DNA of 64,000 bases from contig NZ_JOEV01000039.1 in NCBI RefSeq assembly GCF_000721105.1, forward strand, positions 81,514 through 145,513, read 5' to 3'. The notes beneath the pieces are model-generated. The model made no database searches. It worked only from the letters and a program-made list of their open reading frames with translations, and was not told where the DNA came from. The stretch comes from Streptomyces cellulosae (GTDB lineage: Bacteria; Actinomycetota; Actinomycetes; Streptomycetales; Streptomycetaceae). The position numbers and the translations under genes are program-made. Of the stretch, positions 42,510 through 51,504 are shown piece by piece; position 1 is the stretch's first letter, and each line of letters begins with the position of its first letter.

Positions 42510-43811
42510 GGCATGGCACGCGAGGAAACCCGGACGAGGAAGTCCACGAGCGACCGCAGCCCGGCCGTGAACGACTCCCGGAGAGGCGTCGTACCCACCG
42601 CACCCCGCACGCGCGCGTGGGCGACCCGTCTGGTCGTCGTCGGCATCGTGCTGTCCGCACTCAACCTGCGCCCCGCCATCACCAGCTTCGGCGCCCTCCT
42701 CCAAGAGGTCCGCGACGGACTCGGCATGAGCGGCAGCGTGGCCGGACTCCTCACCTCCGTACCCCCGCTCTGCTTCGCCGTCTTCGGCGTCGCGGCCCCG
42801 CGGCTGGCCCGCCGCTTCGGGCCGGGCGCGGTGGTGTGCGCGGGCATGGCCGCCATCACGGCAGGCCTGCTCATACGGCCGTACGTGGGCGCGGCCGGAA
42901 CGGCGGGCTTCCTGGCCGCCAGTGCCCTCGCGCTGATGGGTATCGCGCTCAGCAACGTCCTGATGCCGGTCATCGTCAAGCGCTGGTTCCCCGACCGGGT
43001 CGGCTCCATGACCGGCCTCTACTCGATGGCCCTCGCCCTCGGCACGTCGGCCGCGGCGGCCCTGACCGTGCCGCTGACCCGGGCGCTGGGCGGTGACTGG
43101 CGGTCCGGGCTCGCCGTGTGGGCCGTGCCGGCGGCTGCGGCCGTACTGCCGTGGATTCCGCTCGTACGGGACCGGGGGCCGGCGCCGGCCGAGCAGGCGC
43201 CCGCGCGCGCGGAGCCGTCGCCCGCCGTACGGATCACGCGCAGCCGTACCGCCTGGGCGCTGGCCGTCTTCTTCGGACTCCAGGCCACCGCCGCCTACAT
43301 CACCATGGGCTGGATGGCGCAGATCTTCCGGGACGCGGGCGTGCCCGCGGGCACGGCGGGTTTGCTGCTCGCCGTCACGATGGTCATGGGCGTACCGCTC
43401 GCCTTCGTCATCCCGCGGGTCGCCACCCGGCTGTCGCACCAGGGCCCGATCGTCCTCGCGCTCGGGGGCTGCGGTCTGGGCGGCTACGCCGGGCTGTACT
43501 TCGCCCCGGCCGGCGGCGCCTGGGCCTGGGCGGTGCTGCTCGGCGTCTCCAACTGCGCCTTCCCGCTCGCCCTCACGCTGGTCGGCATGCGGGCCCGCAC
43601 CGCTGCGGGGGTCGCCCAGTTGTCGGCCTTCGCGCAGAGCACCGGCTATCTGATCTCCATCCCGGGCCCGCTCCTGGTGGGGGTGCTCTACCAGAGCAGC
43701 GGCGGCTGGGGCCTGCCGATCGCCCTGATGACCGCGCTGATGATCCCGCAGATGGTGGTGGGCGTCCTCGCGGGGCGCGACCGCACGGTGGAGGACGAGG
43801 CGGCGCGCTGA
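42504..43811 (+). CDS. MFS transporter, CynX/NimT family
   Basis: This encodes 435 residues (ATGs at 42501, 42504 and 42513 are all possible). It has about 12 membrane helices. LSALNLRPAITSFGALLQEVRDGLGMSG and LMPVIVKRWFPDRVGSMTGLYS are typical of the CynX/NimT (cyanate/2-nitroimidazole) branch. The true substrate is unknown. It is controlled presumably by the divergent FadR-type protein and is followed by a 38-residue peptide gene. Confidence 0.9.
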   Translation: MDGMAREETRTRKSTSDRSPAVNDSRRGVVPTAPRTRAWATRLVVVGIVLSALNLRPAITSFGALLQEVRDGLGMSGSVAGLLTSVPPLCFAVFGVAAPRLARRFGPGAVVCAGMAAITAGLLIRPYVGAAGTAGFLAASALALMGIALSNVLMPVIVKRWFPDRVGSMTGLYSMALALGTSAAAALTVPLTRALGGDWRSGLAVWAVPAAAAVLPWIPLVRDRGPAPAEQAPARAEPSPAVRITRSRTAWALAVFFGLQATAAYITMGWMAQIFRDAGVPAGTAGLLLAVTMVMGVPLAFVIPRVATRLSHQGPIVLALGGCGLGGYAGLYFAPAGGAWAWAVLLGVSNCAFPLALTLVGMRARTAAGVAQLSAFAQSTGYLISIPGPLLVGVLYQSSGGWGLPIALMTALMIPQMVVGVLAGRDRTVEDEAAR

Positions 43812-43928
43812 CGCCGCCCGGCGGGAGCGCCGGGTACCCCGCACCCGGGTATCGGTCGCCCGAATCCCGGCCGGGCGGTGCGGCACCCCGGAAGAGTCGG
43901 TGCGCGGGACGGGTGCGAGACTTGCCGT

Positions 43929-44045
43929 ATGCCAGTGCTCGATCCGAACCCCCAGAACGGCCAGAAGAAGATGCTGCTGGTCTTCGGCTCGTTCTTCGCC
44001 ATCTTCGTGATCATCGCCATCATCGCGACGATCGCCTCCCCGTGA
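43929..44045 (+). CDS. 38-residue membrane peptide (SGM_5486-type, transporter-associated)
   Basis: This short gene starts ATG at 43929 and ends TGA at 44043-44045. It encodes MPVLDPNPQNGQKKMLLVFG followed by a single hydrophobic helix rich in Ile and Ala. It agrees with what I remember as the SGM_5486 family, found beside this class of MFS genes in Streptomyces. A single-pass partner subunit is plausible. It is too short for standard gene finders. Confidence 0.75.
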   Translation: MPVLDPNPQNGQKKMLLVFGSFFAIFVIIAIIATIASP

Positions 44046-44073
44046 CCGTGCCCGCGGTCTTCCGACGGGCCCG

Positions 44074-44104
44074 TGGTGGGGCTAGCCCCACCATCCCCTA
44101 GGGG
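44074..44104. promoter_or_regulatory. Two adjacent palindromes upstream of the 44.2-kb gene
   Basis: A perfect 20-bp palindrome (44074-44093, centre gctagc) is followed one base later by the perfect 10-bp palindrome cccctagggg (44095-44104). They lie between the 38-residue gene and the next small gene, about 120 bp before its start. They could be a terminator for the former, dyad operators for the latter, or both. Confidence 0.5.
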
Positions 44105-44224
44105 GTGAGTGTCAGGGTCAACTGGGTGGATCTCCGGATGGGTTGAAGGGCGCGGATTCCGTACCTTCGAGATGTGACCGGGTAAGGCGGTCACGGACCC
44201 ACTCGAAGACCAGCGGAGGCACCC

Positions 44225-44431
44225 ATGTCGGCCCCTACGCACACCCGGCCCCACCCGGCCTCCCGGGGCGGCGTCGACATCCGGTTGCCCTGGTGGGCCC
44301 TCGCCCTGCCGACGCTGGCCTTCGTCGTGCTGCTCGGGCTGATCCTGAACCCCGCGGACGCCCAGGCGGCAACGGGCGACCCGGCTGTCACCCGGCTCTT
44401 CGAGCACCTCCAGCAGCTGATATCCCGCTGA
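44225..44431 (+). CDS. Small single-pass membrane protein
   Basis: This encodes 68 residues with a ggagg ribosome site seven bases upstream. One hydrophobic helix (PWWALALPTLAFVVLLGLIL) is followed by an extracytoplasmic or periplasmic-type tail ending EHLQQLISR. I do not recognise the family. It precedes sixA by 65 bp and may share its transcript. Confidence 0.65.
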   Translation: MSAPTHTRPHPASRGGVDIRLPWWALALPTLAFVVLLGLILNPADAQAATGDPAVTRLFEHLQQLISR

Positions 44432-44496
44432 TCACCCCTTTGGCCGCCCGCCAACTACCTGCGCCCCATGGCCTGTTTCATGCGAAGCTGGATCCC

Positions 44497-45015
44497 ATGA
44501 GCGTCGCAGAACCCCGCAGGATCGTCCTCTTCCGGCATGCGAAAGCCGACTGGCCACAGGTCACCGACCACGAGCGACCGCTCGCCGATCGGGGCCGAAA
44601 GGACGCGGCAGAAGCCGGACGGAGACTGACGGACGCCGGTCTCGCCATCGACCTGGCCCTCTGCTCCACCGCGACCCGGACCCGGGAGACGTGGAAGCTC
44701 GCCGTCCACGAATTCCAGCATCGACCGAAGACGGTCTACGAGGAGCGGATCTACGAGGCCTCCCCCGGGGAGCTGATCGCGCTGCTGAACGAGACCCCCG
44801 ACGACGCGCAGAACGTCCTCCTGGTCGGCCACAACCCGGGCATCCAGGGACTCGCCGACATCCTCGTCGGCTCGGCCGAGGGCGACGCCCGCGACCGGAT
44901 GAGCAGCCGCGGCTTCCCGGCCGCCGCCTTCGCCGTCCTGTCGTTCAGCGGCTCCTGGAAGGCCCTGGAGCCGGGCGTGGGCACCCTCCTCGACTACTGG
45001 GCGCCGTCCGACTGA
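44497..45015 (+). CDS. sixA: SixA-type phosphohistidine phosphatase
   Basis: The protein has 172 residues from ATG at 44497. The histidine-phosphatase RHG motif is RHAKAD (His14), with a second His in LVGHNPGIQGLA. The short length and the RHAK variant are typical of SixA, which removes phosphate from phosphohistidine proteins. Its target is not evident here. It converges on serB with a shared terminator. Confidence 0.88.
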   Translation: MSVAEPRRIVLFRHAKADWPQVTDHERPLADRGRKDAAEAGRRLTDAGLAIDLALCSTATRTRETWKLAVHEFQHRPKTVYEERIYEASPGELIALLNETPDDAQNVLLVGHNPGIQGLADILVGSAEGDARDRMSSRGFPAAAFAVLSFSGSWKALEPGVGTLLDYWAPSD

Positions 45016-45035
45016 CCCCGACTCCCGCGACCCGC

Positions 45036-45073
45036 GAGAGGGGCCCGGCGCGCGACCGCGCCGGGCCCCTCTC
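45036..45073. terminator. 17-bp perfect bidirectional hairpin between sixA and serB
   Basis: Arms 45036-45052 and 45057-45073 are fully complementary with a 4-nt loop (cgac). It lies between convergent genes, so it can stop both transcripts. There is no long U-tract. Confidence 0.9.
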
Positions 45074-45085
45074 CCTTGTGACGGG

Positions 45086-46351
45086 TCAGTACCCCCCTGC
45101 GCCGGGCGCTCGGACCTCCTCGTGCGCGTCCGCCGCCTCGACCTCTTCGCGGGTGACGCCCAGCAGGTACAGGACCGTGTCCAGGAAGGGGACGTTCACC
45201 GCGGTGTGCGCGGCCTCCCGCACCACCGGCTTGGCGTTGAAGGCGACCCCGAGCCCGGCCGCGTTGAGCATGTCCAGGTCATTGGCGCCGTCGCCGATCG
45301 CCACCGTCTGCGACAGCGGTACGCCCGCCTCGGCGGCGAACCGGCGCAGCAGCCGCGCCTTGCCCGCGCGGTCCACGATCTCGCCGGTGACCCTGCCGGT
45401 CAGCTTCCCGTCGACTATCTCCAGCGTGTTGGCCTGGGCGAAGTCCAGCCCCAGCCGCTCCTTCAGGTCGTCGGTGACCTGGGTGAAGCCACCGGAGACG
45501 ACCCCGACCTGGAAGCCGAGCCGCTTGAGCGTGCGGATCAGTGTGCGCGCCCCCGGGGTCAGCCGCACCTCGCTGCGCACCTTGTCCACGACCGAGGCGT
45601 CAAGGCCCCCGAGCAGCGCCACGCGCGCGTGCAACGACTGCTCGAAGTCCAGCTCCCCGCGCATCGCGGCCGCCGTCACCTCGGCGACCTCCTCCTCGCA
45701 GCCGGCGTGCGCGGCGAAGAGCTCGATCACCTCGTCCTGGATGAGCGTCGAGTCCACGTCCATCACGACCAGGCGCTGGGCCCGCCGGTGCAGGCCCGCC
45801 GCGACCACCGCGACATCCACACCGAGCACCGCCGCGTCCGTGACCAGGGCGGTGCGCAGGGGCTCCGTCTCCACGCCGGACACCGCGAACTCGACCGCCG
45901 TCACCGGGTACTTGGCGAGCCGGAAGATGCGGTCGATGTTGCCGCCGGACCGGGTTATCCGGGCGGCGATCGCCGCGGTCGCCTCCGCGGTCAGCGGATG
46001 CCCGAGCACGGTGACCAGGGAACGGCCGAGCCCGCGGGGCCGGTTGTCACCGAGCCCGGAGATGATCTCCGCCTGCATCTTCATGGACTCCGCCCAGCTG
46101 TGGACGGTGGCCCGCAGATCGCCGTCCAGCCCGCGCGGCGGCGCGGTCACCAGCGCGCACAGCACCATGCGGCCACGGGTGACGACCTGCTCGATGTCGA
46201 CCACGTCGACGGAGTAGGCGGCGAGGGTGTCGAAGAGTCCGGCCGTGATGCCCGGCCTGTCCTTCCCGAAGATCTTGACGAGCAGGGTGGGGACGTCAGA
46301 GGACCCGGACGGCTCAGAGGGCACATGGGACGAGATCTGCGAAGCGCTCAT
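45086..46351 (-). CDS. serB: Phosphoserine phosphatase SerB with N-terminal ACT domain
   Basis: This encodes 421 residues from ATG. It removes phosphate from phosphoserine in the last step of serine synthesis. An N-terminal ACT-like part (PTLLVKIFGKDRPGITAGLFDTL) may bind a regulatory amino acid. The HAD core has DVDSTL (Asp198, Asp200), SGGFTQVTDDL and GDGANDLDML. The two-part architecture is standard in actinomycetes. Confidence 0.95.
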   Translation of the reverse strand: MSASQISSHVPSEPSGSSDVPTLLVKIFGKDRPGITAGLFDTLAAYSVDVVDIEQVVTRGRMVLCALVTAPPRGLDGDLRATVHSWAESMKMQAEIISGLGDNRPRGLGRSLVTVLGHPLTAEATAAIAARITRSGGNIDRIFRLAKYPVTAVEFAVSGVETEPLRTALVTDAAVLGVDVAVVAAGLHRRAQRLVVMDVDSTLIQDEVIELFAAHAGCEEEVAEVTAAAMRGELDFEQSLHARVALLGGLDASVVDKVRSEVRLTPGARTLIRTLKRLGFQVGVVSGGFTQVTDDLKERLGLDFAQANTLEIVDGKLTGRVTGEIVDRAGKARLLRRFAAEAGVPLSQTVAIGDGANDLDMLNAAGLGVAFNAKPVVREAAHTAVNVPFLDTVLYLLGVTREEVEAADAHEEVRAPGAGGY

Positions 46352-46460
46352 GGTGCCTCCACCGTATCCGGCGCGCAGTGCCCGACGCTCGCGCGGTCCG
46401 TCTGACGGACACGGAACTCCTGGTGGCGGCCGGGTGGCGGGTGAGTGGCGTCCGGGTGGT

Positions 46461-46532
46461 CCCGTGGGGGCTCCGACCTCACGGGCGGCCGACGCGCCCG
46501 TGGGGGATCCGACCTCACGGGTGGCCGGCGCG
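46461..46532. repeat. Tandem 36-bp duplication
   Basis: Two 36-bp copies (46461-46496 and 46497-46532) that begin cccgtggggg and contain tccgacctcacggg differ at only three positions. They lie upstream of serB and past the end of the streptophobe gene. No gene covers them. Confidence 0.85.
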
Positions 46533-46582
46533 CGGACCTGCGGGCCGGCATCGCCCGTGCCCGGGCCGACCCGGCGGATCGA

Positions 46583-48610
46583 TCACCGGCGTCCCTTCGG
46601 CTTCCCGGGCGGCGGGGGCGGCGGGGGTGGTGGGGGCGGCGGCGGGGGAGACCCGTCGTTCGGCGCGGACGACGGGCGGTCTCCGGACCGTGGCTTCGGC
46701 GGCCTACGGGGGGACCGGGGCGGAGGGCCGATCGGCCGGGCCACCGTGGGCGCGCCGTACATGTCGTTGCCGGGTGTCCGAGGGCCGTCCGCCCGCCGCT
46801 CCTCGTCGGACGGGCGCGCATCCTCCGGTTCCCGCAGCTCGTCCGGCACCCGCAGATACGGGTTGGTCGCCGGGTTGGGCGGCCGGTAGGGCGAGCCGGG
46901 GGAGTACGGCCCCTCGGCCCCACCCACCTGGTGCCGTCGAGGCCCCGCCGCGTACGGATCTTCGGGCTCGGCCTCGTACGACCGCACGGGCTCACCCCCG
47001 TACGGCGGCGCTGCCTTCCCGCCCCCGTACGGCGGCCCCGCCTCTCCACCCCCGGACGAAGCACCTCCGGCGCTCCCCGCCCCCTCACCCAGCGACCACC
47101 GCGCCAACGGCGCCGCCCGCTGACCGGCCCCCCCGGTCGCGCGGGCGAGCAGCGCACCGGAGGCTCCCGCTGCCGCTCCCCACACCGCGCCGAGGAGCAG
47201 TGCCATACCGAGCTGTCCGTGCAGCTCGATCCCGGCGCCGAACGCGTCGAAGCCCAGGACGGACAGCGAGGCGTCCACCGACACCTCCGTGAGCCACGCG
47301 AGCAACGGCAACGTCAGCGCGGTCGCGATCCCCAGCCGCAGCGCACACCGCCCCGCGAAACCGAGGGCCCCGTCATCCCGTACACCTGTCGAACCGGACC
47401 GCACGCCTCCCGCTCCCACCGGCGTCCCCGCCCCTCCGGAACCCCCCGGCATGCGGAGCCCTCCGGCAGCCGCCGGCGTCCGCACTCGCCCACCACCCGC
47501 TCCCACCGGCGTCCGCACCGCCACCAACACCCCCGCCAGCAGCATCGTCAACGCCGCCGCGACCCCCAGCAGCCACACCCGCCCGTCCAGCTCGGCCAGC
47601 CGGCCCAGCGTGACGGACTGGTCGGAACCGTTGCCCAGCAGGTCGTCCAAGGGGTCCGGCAGGAGCCGGGTGAGTTCGCCGGTGGCCTTGCCGTCCCAGG
47701 GGACGAACAGGCCGACGGGAATGCCCAGCCACACCCCGTTCGGCGCGCCCAGCAGCGCCGCGCCGGCGATCCGCTTGGGATGGTCGTCACCCATCGCCGC
47801 GTACGCCGCCGCCGCGAGCCCCGCGGCCACCGCCACCAGCAGCACCGTGACGAGGGCGGACACCGCCGGCCGCACCACCCGGTGCGCGGCCTCCCAGCCG
47901 CGCGGCAGCGGTGTCCGGCGCGAGGCCAGCAGCGCGATCAGCAGGATCCCGGCCGACCAGCCGAGCCCGCCGAGCAGCGTCGGCGCGGTGTCCACCGTGA
48001 AACCGACCGACGCCTTCGCGCCGACGAGGCCGCCGATCTTGTCGGGCAGCAGCCCCCCGATGTCCCCGATGTCCCCCACACCGGGGATCTTGATACCGCC
48101 GCCCGAGCCACCACCGGGCAGGTCGTCGAGCCCGAGAGAGCTCCCGTCGATCGTGATGAGGTCGTGCCCCGCCCAGGCCAGCCCGCCCAGCATCGCCACG
48201 AACAGCGCGACCACGGCGCCCGCGCGCGCGAGGAGTTCGCAGGGGGCGATCACAACTCCGGCCGTGCGCAGGGATCGTAGGAAGAACCACGACAACAGCA
48301 GCGCCCCCACCAGGGTGACCCCCAGTGGCGTGATCTCGATGGCGGTCGCCGTCTCGGCGCCCGTCAGGCCGAACGCGGACACATCGCCGGACGGTGTGAC
48401 CGAACCACCCGCCCCAAGGGCCACCACCGCCGCGGTCATCGGGCCGAGCGAGGCCGTCGAGTCCGCCTCCAGCAGATGCAGGCCCAGCGCCGCGGTGCCC
48501 GCCATTCCGATCAACGCCCAGCTCACGGAGGCGATCGCGGACAGCAGGATGTCGCCCCACGGCAACCGCGCGCCGTGTTCTGTCGTCTCGACGCTCATGG
48601 ACGCACTCAT
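46583..48610 (-). CDS. Streptophobe family membrane protein
   Basis: The protein has 675 residues from ATG at 48610 (48598 also possible). It is a polytopic membrane protein with a first segment LPWGDILLSAIASVSWALIGMAG typical of the streptophobe family, which is confined to streptomycetes and relatives. The C-terminal 170 residues are low-complexity Gly/Pro/Tyr/Glu (PYGGG and PYAAG units) and end with a run of prolines before KPKGRR. The function is unknown. The gene is divergent from the FHA-ABC gene. Confidence 0.85.
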   Translation of the reverse strand: MSASMSVETTEHGARLPWGDILLSAIASVSWALIGMAGTAALGLHLLEADSTASLGPMTAAVVALGAGGSVTPSGDVSAFGLTGAETATAIEITPLGVTLVGALLLSWFFLRSLRTAGVVIAPCELLARAGAVVALFVAMLGGLAWAGHDLITIDGSSLGLDDLPGGGSGGGIKIPGVGDIGDIGGLLPDKIGGLVGAKASVGFTVDTAPTLLGGLGWSAGILLIALLASRRTPLPRGWEAAHRVVRPAVSALVTVLLVAVAAGLAAAAYAAMGDDHPKRIAGAALLGAPNGVWLGIPVGLFVPWDGKATGELTRLLPDPLDDLLGNGSDQSVTLGRLAELDGRVWLLGVAAALTMLLAGVLVAVRTPVGAGGGRVRTPAAAGGLRMPGGSGGAGTPVGAGGVRSGSTGVRDDGALGFAGRCALRLGIATALTLPLLAWLTEVSVDASLSVLGFDAFGAGIELHGQLGMALLLGAVWGAAAGASGALLARATGGAGQRAAPLARWSLGEGAGSAGGASSGGGEAGPPYGGGKAAPPYGGEPVRSYEAEPEDPYAAGPRRHQVGGAEGPYSPGSPYRPPNPATNPYLRVPDELREPEDARPSDEERRADGPRTPGNDMYGAPTVARPIGPPPRSPRRPPKPRSGDRPSSAPNDGSPPPPPPPPPPPPPPGKPKGRR

Positions 48611-48837
48611 GGCAGACCCCCCGATCCGCGGCACGGCCGGTCGCCGCGCATGTCCCCCTCGCGTGGATTACCACTCTCCGGGTCGGTTTCAACCCCGTCA
48701 ACGGAACCGGACGAAGCGTACGGACGTGGTCTTCTCAAGGCCCGACTTTCGGTCAGAGGGACGAGCCTGAAATAGTTCCCGACGATGTTCGACATCCCTA
48801 GACTCCCTGTGATGGGGGTAACTCGGGGGACTACTCA

Positions 48838-51411
48838 GTGGGGCATGGAGTGCCGGAACTCGTACTGGAATTGAACGGACGGACCTGGACGCTCGACGCG
48901 TCCAGGCCATACAGCCTCGGACGTGATCCGCAGGGGGACGTCGTGCTCGACGACGCCAGGGTGTCCTGGCGTCACGCCACGATCAGCTGGAACGGCCGGG
49001 GTTGGGTCATCGAGGACCACGGCAGCACCAACGGCACGTTCGTGCGGGGGCAGCGGATCCATCAGCTGGAGATCGGCCCCGGCTCGTCCGTGCACCTCGG
49101 CAACGCGACCGACGGTCCGCGCCTCGACATCTCCGGCGCCGCGACCGCCGTCGCCACGCCACAGGCCCAGCCGCGGCAGCAGCCGTACGCGGCCCAGGGC
49201 GCGGGCCCCGGCTGGGCGGCGGCCACGCCGCAGCAGGAGGCGCAGACGCCGCAGCCGCAGGCCCCGCAGGCCGGCTGGCAGCAGCCGCAGCAGGCCGCGC
49301 CGCACGTGCCGCAGCAGCAGGGCGGTCCGGGCGAGCCGTACGCGCAGAAGGTTCCCGGTGGTGGCGCGGGGGCGCCGCCGGTCTACGGCGACCGCAGCCC
49401 GACCACGTTCCACCAGTTCTCGCTGGGCCGCGTGATGCGCATCGGCCGCGCCTTGGACAACGAACTGGTCGTCTCCGACCTGCAGGTCTCACGCCACCAC
49501 GCGGAGTTCCACGCCACGCCCGACGGCCGCTTCGAGATCCGGGACCTGGGCTCGCACAACGGCACGTACGTCAACGGCCAGCCGATAGCCAAGGGCGGCA
49601 CGCAGCTGCTCGGCCCGAACGACATCGTCGGTGTCGGCCACTCCACGTTCCGCCTGGTCGGCGACCGTCTCGAGGAGTTCGTCGACACCGGTGAGATCTC
49701 CTTCTCGGCCCGCCATCTGACCGTCACGGTCGACGGCGGCAAGCAGATCCTCAAGGACGTCTCCTTCGGTGTCCCGGAGAAGTCGCTGATCGCGGTCATC
49801 GGCCCGTCCGGCTCCGGCAAGTCGACCCTGCTCAAGGCGCTCACCGGCTACCGGCCCGCCAACCAGGGCGATGTCCTCTACGACAACCGGAACCTCTACA
49901 AGCAGTTCGCCGAGCTGCGCCAGCGCATCGGCCTGGTCCCGCAGGACGACATCCTGCACAAGGAACTGACCGTCAAGAAGGCCCTCAAGTATGCGGCCAA
50001 GCTGCGCTTCCCGGCCGACACCACGGGTGCCGAGCGTGAGGCCCGCATCGACGAGGTGCTGCGCGAGCTGAAGCTGGACGTCCACAAGGAGAAGAAGGTC
50101 ACCTCCCTCTCCGGCGGCCAGCGCAAGCGCGTTTCGGTGGCCCTGGAGCTGCTCACCAAGCCGTCGCTGATCTTCCTGGACGAGCCCACCTCGGGCCTCG
50201 ACCCGGGCATGGACCGCGATGTCATGCAGCTGCTGCGCGGCCTCGCCGACGACGGCCGTACGGTCCTCGTCGTCACCCACTCCGTCGCCGAACTCGCCCT
50301 GTGCGACAAGCTCCTGGTGATGGCTCCCGGTGGTGCGGTCGCCTACTTCGGTCCTCCCGAGGAGGCGCTGAACTTCTTCGGCTACGACACCTGGGCCGAT
50401 GTCTTCTCCGCCTTCGAGAACTACCGCGACTACGACTGGGCGGGACGCTGGAAGGGCTCGCAGCACTACCAGATGTACGCCGCGGACATCGACGCCGTTG
50501 CTCCACAGTCCGTACAGATGCCGCCGATGCAGGCGATGAAACCGCCCAAGCCGCAGGGCTGGATGTCCCAGTTCACCACGCTGGTGCGCCGCTACACCTC
50601 GGTGATCGCCTCGGACAAGGGTTTCCTGGCGCTGATGGTGATCCTGCCGGCGGTCCTGGGCGCGGTGAGCCTGCTGATCGACTCCGGCAACAGCCTGCTG
50701 CCCAACCCGGCCAATCCGAAGACCGGCCGGATCATCCCGAACGGCACGGCCACCACGGTCCTGCTGATCCTCGCGGTCGGCGCCTGCTTCGCCGGCGCCG
50801 CGAACTCCGTCCGTGAGCTGATCAAGGAACGGGTCATCTACGAGCGCGAGCGCGCCACCGGCCTGTCCCGCTCGGCGTACCTGATGTCCAAGGTGTTCGT
50901 GCTCGGCCTGATCACCGTGTTCCAGGGCCTGCTGGTCGGCGTCATCGGGTTCGCCAGCCGGGAGATCCCCGAGCAGGGCCTGGTCCTCGGCAGCTCCACC
51001 ATGATCGAACTCTCCATCCCGATCATGGCGCTGGGCTTCGCCTCGATGATGTTCGGCCTGGTCATCTCGTCGCTGGTGAAGACGGCCGAGAAGACCATGC
51101 CGCTGCTGGTCATGTTCGCGATCATCCAGGTCGTGTTCACGGGCTGCTTGTTCACCCTGAACGGCGCGGTCGGCGTCAACGAGTTCTCGTACCTGATGCC
51201 GTCCCGCTGGGCGGTCGGCGCCGCGGGCGCCACGCTGGACTTCAACAAGATCAGCCCGCCCAAGGACGGCGGCAACACCGACCCGCTGTGGGAGCACACC
51301 GTCGGCGCCTGGGGCCTGGACATGGCCGCCCTGCTCGTCCTCGGCGTGATCTGCGGCTTCTTCGTGGCCCGCTTCCTGCGCCGCCACGAGCCCGAGGTCA
51401 TGCGCAAGTGA
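48838..51411 (+). CDS. FHA-FHA-ABC-ABC2 fusion transporter
   Basis: This encodes 857 residues from GTG (48850 is an alternative). Two FHA domains come first: LGRDPQGDVVLDDARVSWRH with GSTNGTFV, then IGRALDNELVVSDLQVSRHH with GSHNGTYVNG. They are separated by a Gln/Pro/Ala linker (about residues 105-180). The ABC ATPase has GPSGSGKST, the signature SLSGGQRKRVSVALE and LIFLDEPTSGLD. The C-terminal part has six membrane helices of the ABC2 type (RELIKERVIYERERATGLSRSAYL). It is a half-transporter of the ABCG type with phosphothreonine readers, so kinase control of transport is likely. Confidence 0.93.
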   Translation: MGHGVPELVLELNGRTWTLDASRPYSLGRDPQGDVVLDDARVSWRHATISWNGRGWVIEDHGSTNGTFVRGQRIHQLEIGPGSSVHLGNATDGPRLDISGAATAVATPQAQPRQQPYAAQGAGPGWAAATPQQEAQTPQPQAPQAGWQQPQQAAPHVPQQQGGPGEPYAQKVPGGGAGAPPVYGDRSPTTFHQFSLGRVMRIGRALDNELVVSDLQVSRHHAEFHATPDGRFEIRDLGSHNGTYVNGQPIAKGGTQLLGPNDIVGVGHSTFRLVGDRLEEFVDTGEISFSARHLTVTVDGGKQILKDVSFGVPEKSLIAVIGPSGSGKSTLLKALTGYRPANQGDVLYDNRNLYKQFAELRQRIGLVPQDDILHKELTVKKALKYAAKLRFPADTTGAEREARIDEVLRELKLDVHKEKKVTSLSGGQRKRVSVALELLTKPSLIFLDEPTSGLDPGMDRDVMQLLRGLADDGRTVLVVTHSVAELALCDKLLVMAPGGAVAYFGPPEEALNFFGYDTWADVFSAFENYRDYDWAGRWKGSQHYQMYAADIDAVAPQSVQMPPMQAMKPPKPQGWMSQFTTLVRRYTSVIASDKGFLALMVILPAVLGAVSLLIDSGNSLLPNPANPKTGRIIPNGTATTVLLILAVGACFAGAANSVRELIKERVIYERERATGLSRSAYLMSKVFVLGLITVFQGLLVGVIGFASREIPEQGLVLGSSTMIELSIPIMALGFASMMFGLVISSLVKTAEKTMPLLVMFAIIQVVFTGCLFTLNGAVGVNEFSYLMPSRWAVGAAGATLDFNKISPPKDGGNTDPLWEHTVGAWGLDMAALLVLGVICGFFVARFLRRHEPEVMRK

Positions 51412-51447
51412 TCGAGGTCGTACGACGCGCAGCGCTTGTACGACAGT

Positions 51448-51481
51448 GAAGGGCGGCGCCCCCGTGGGGGTGCCGCCCTTC
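51448..51481. terminator. Hairpin between FHA-ABC and transglycosylase genes
   Basis: Arms 51448-51462 and 51467-51481 pair over 15 bp with one G-U wobble and a 4-nt loop. It lies between convergent genes and probably works both ways. Confidence 0.75.
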
Positions 51482-51504
51482 GGCGTGAAGAGGTCCGCGC
51501 GGCC

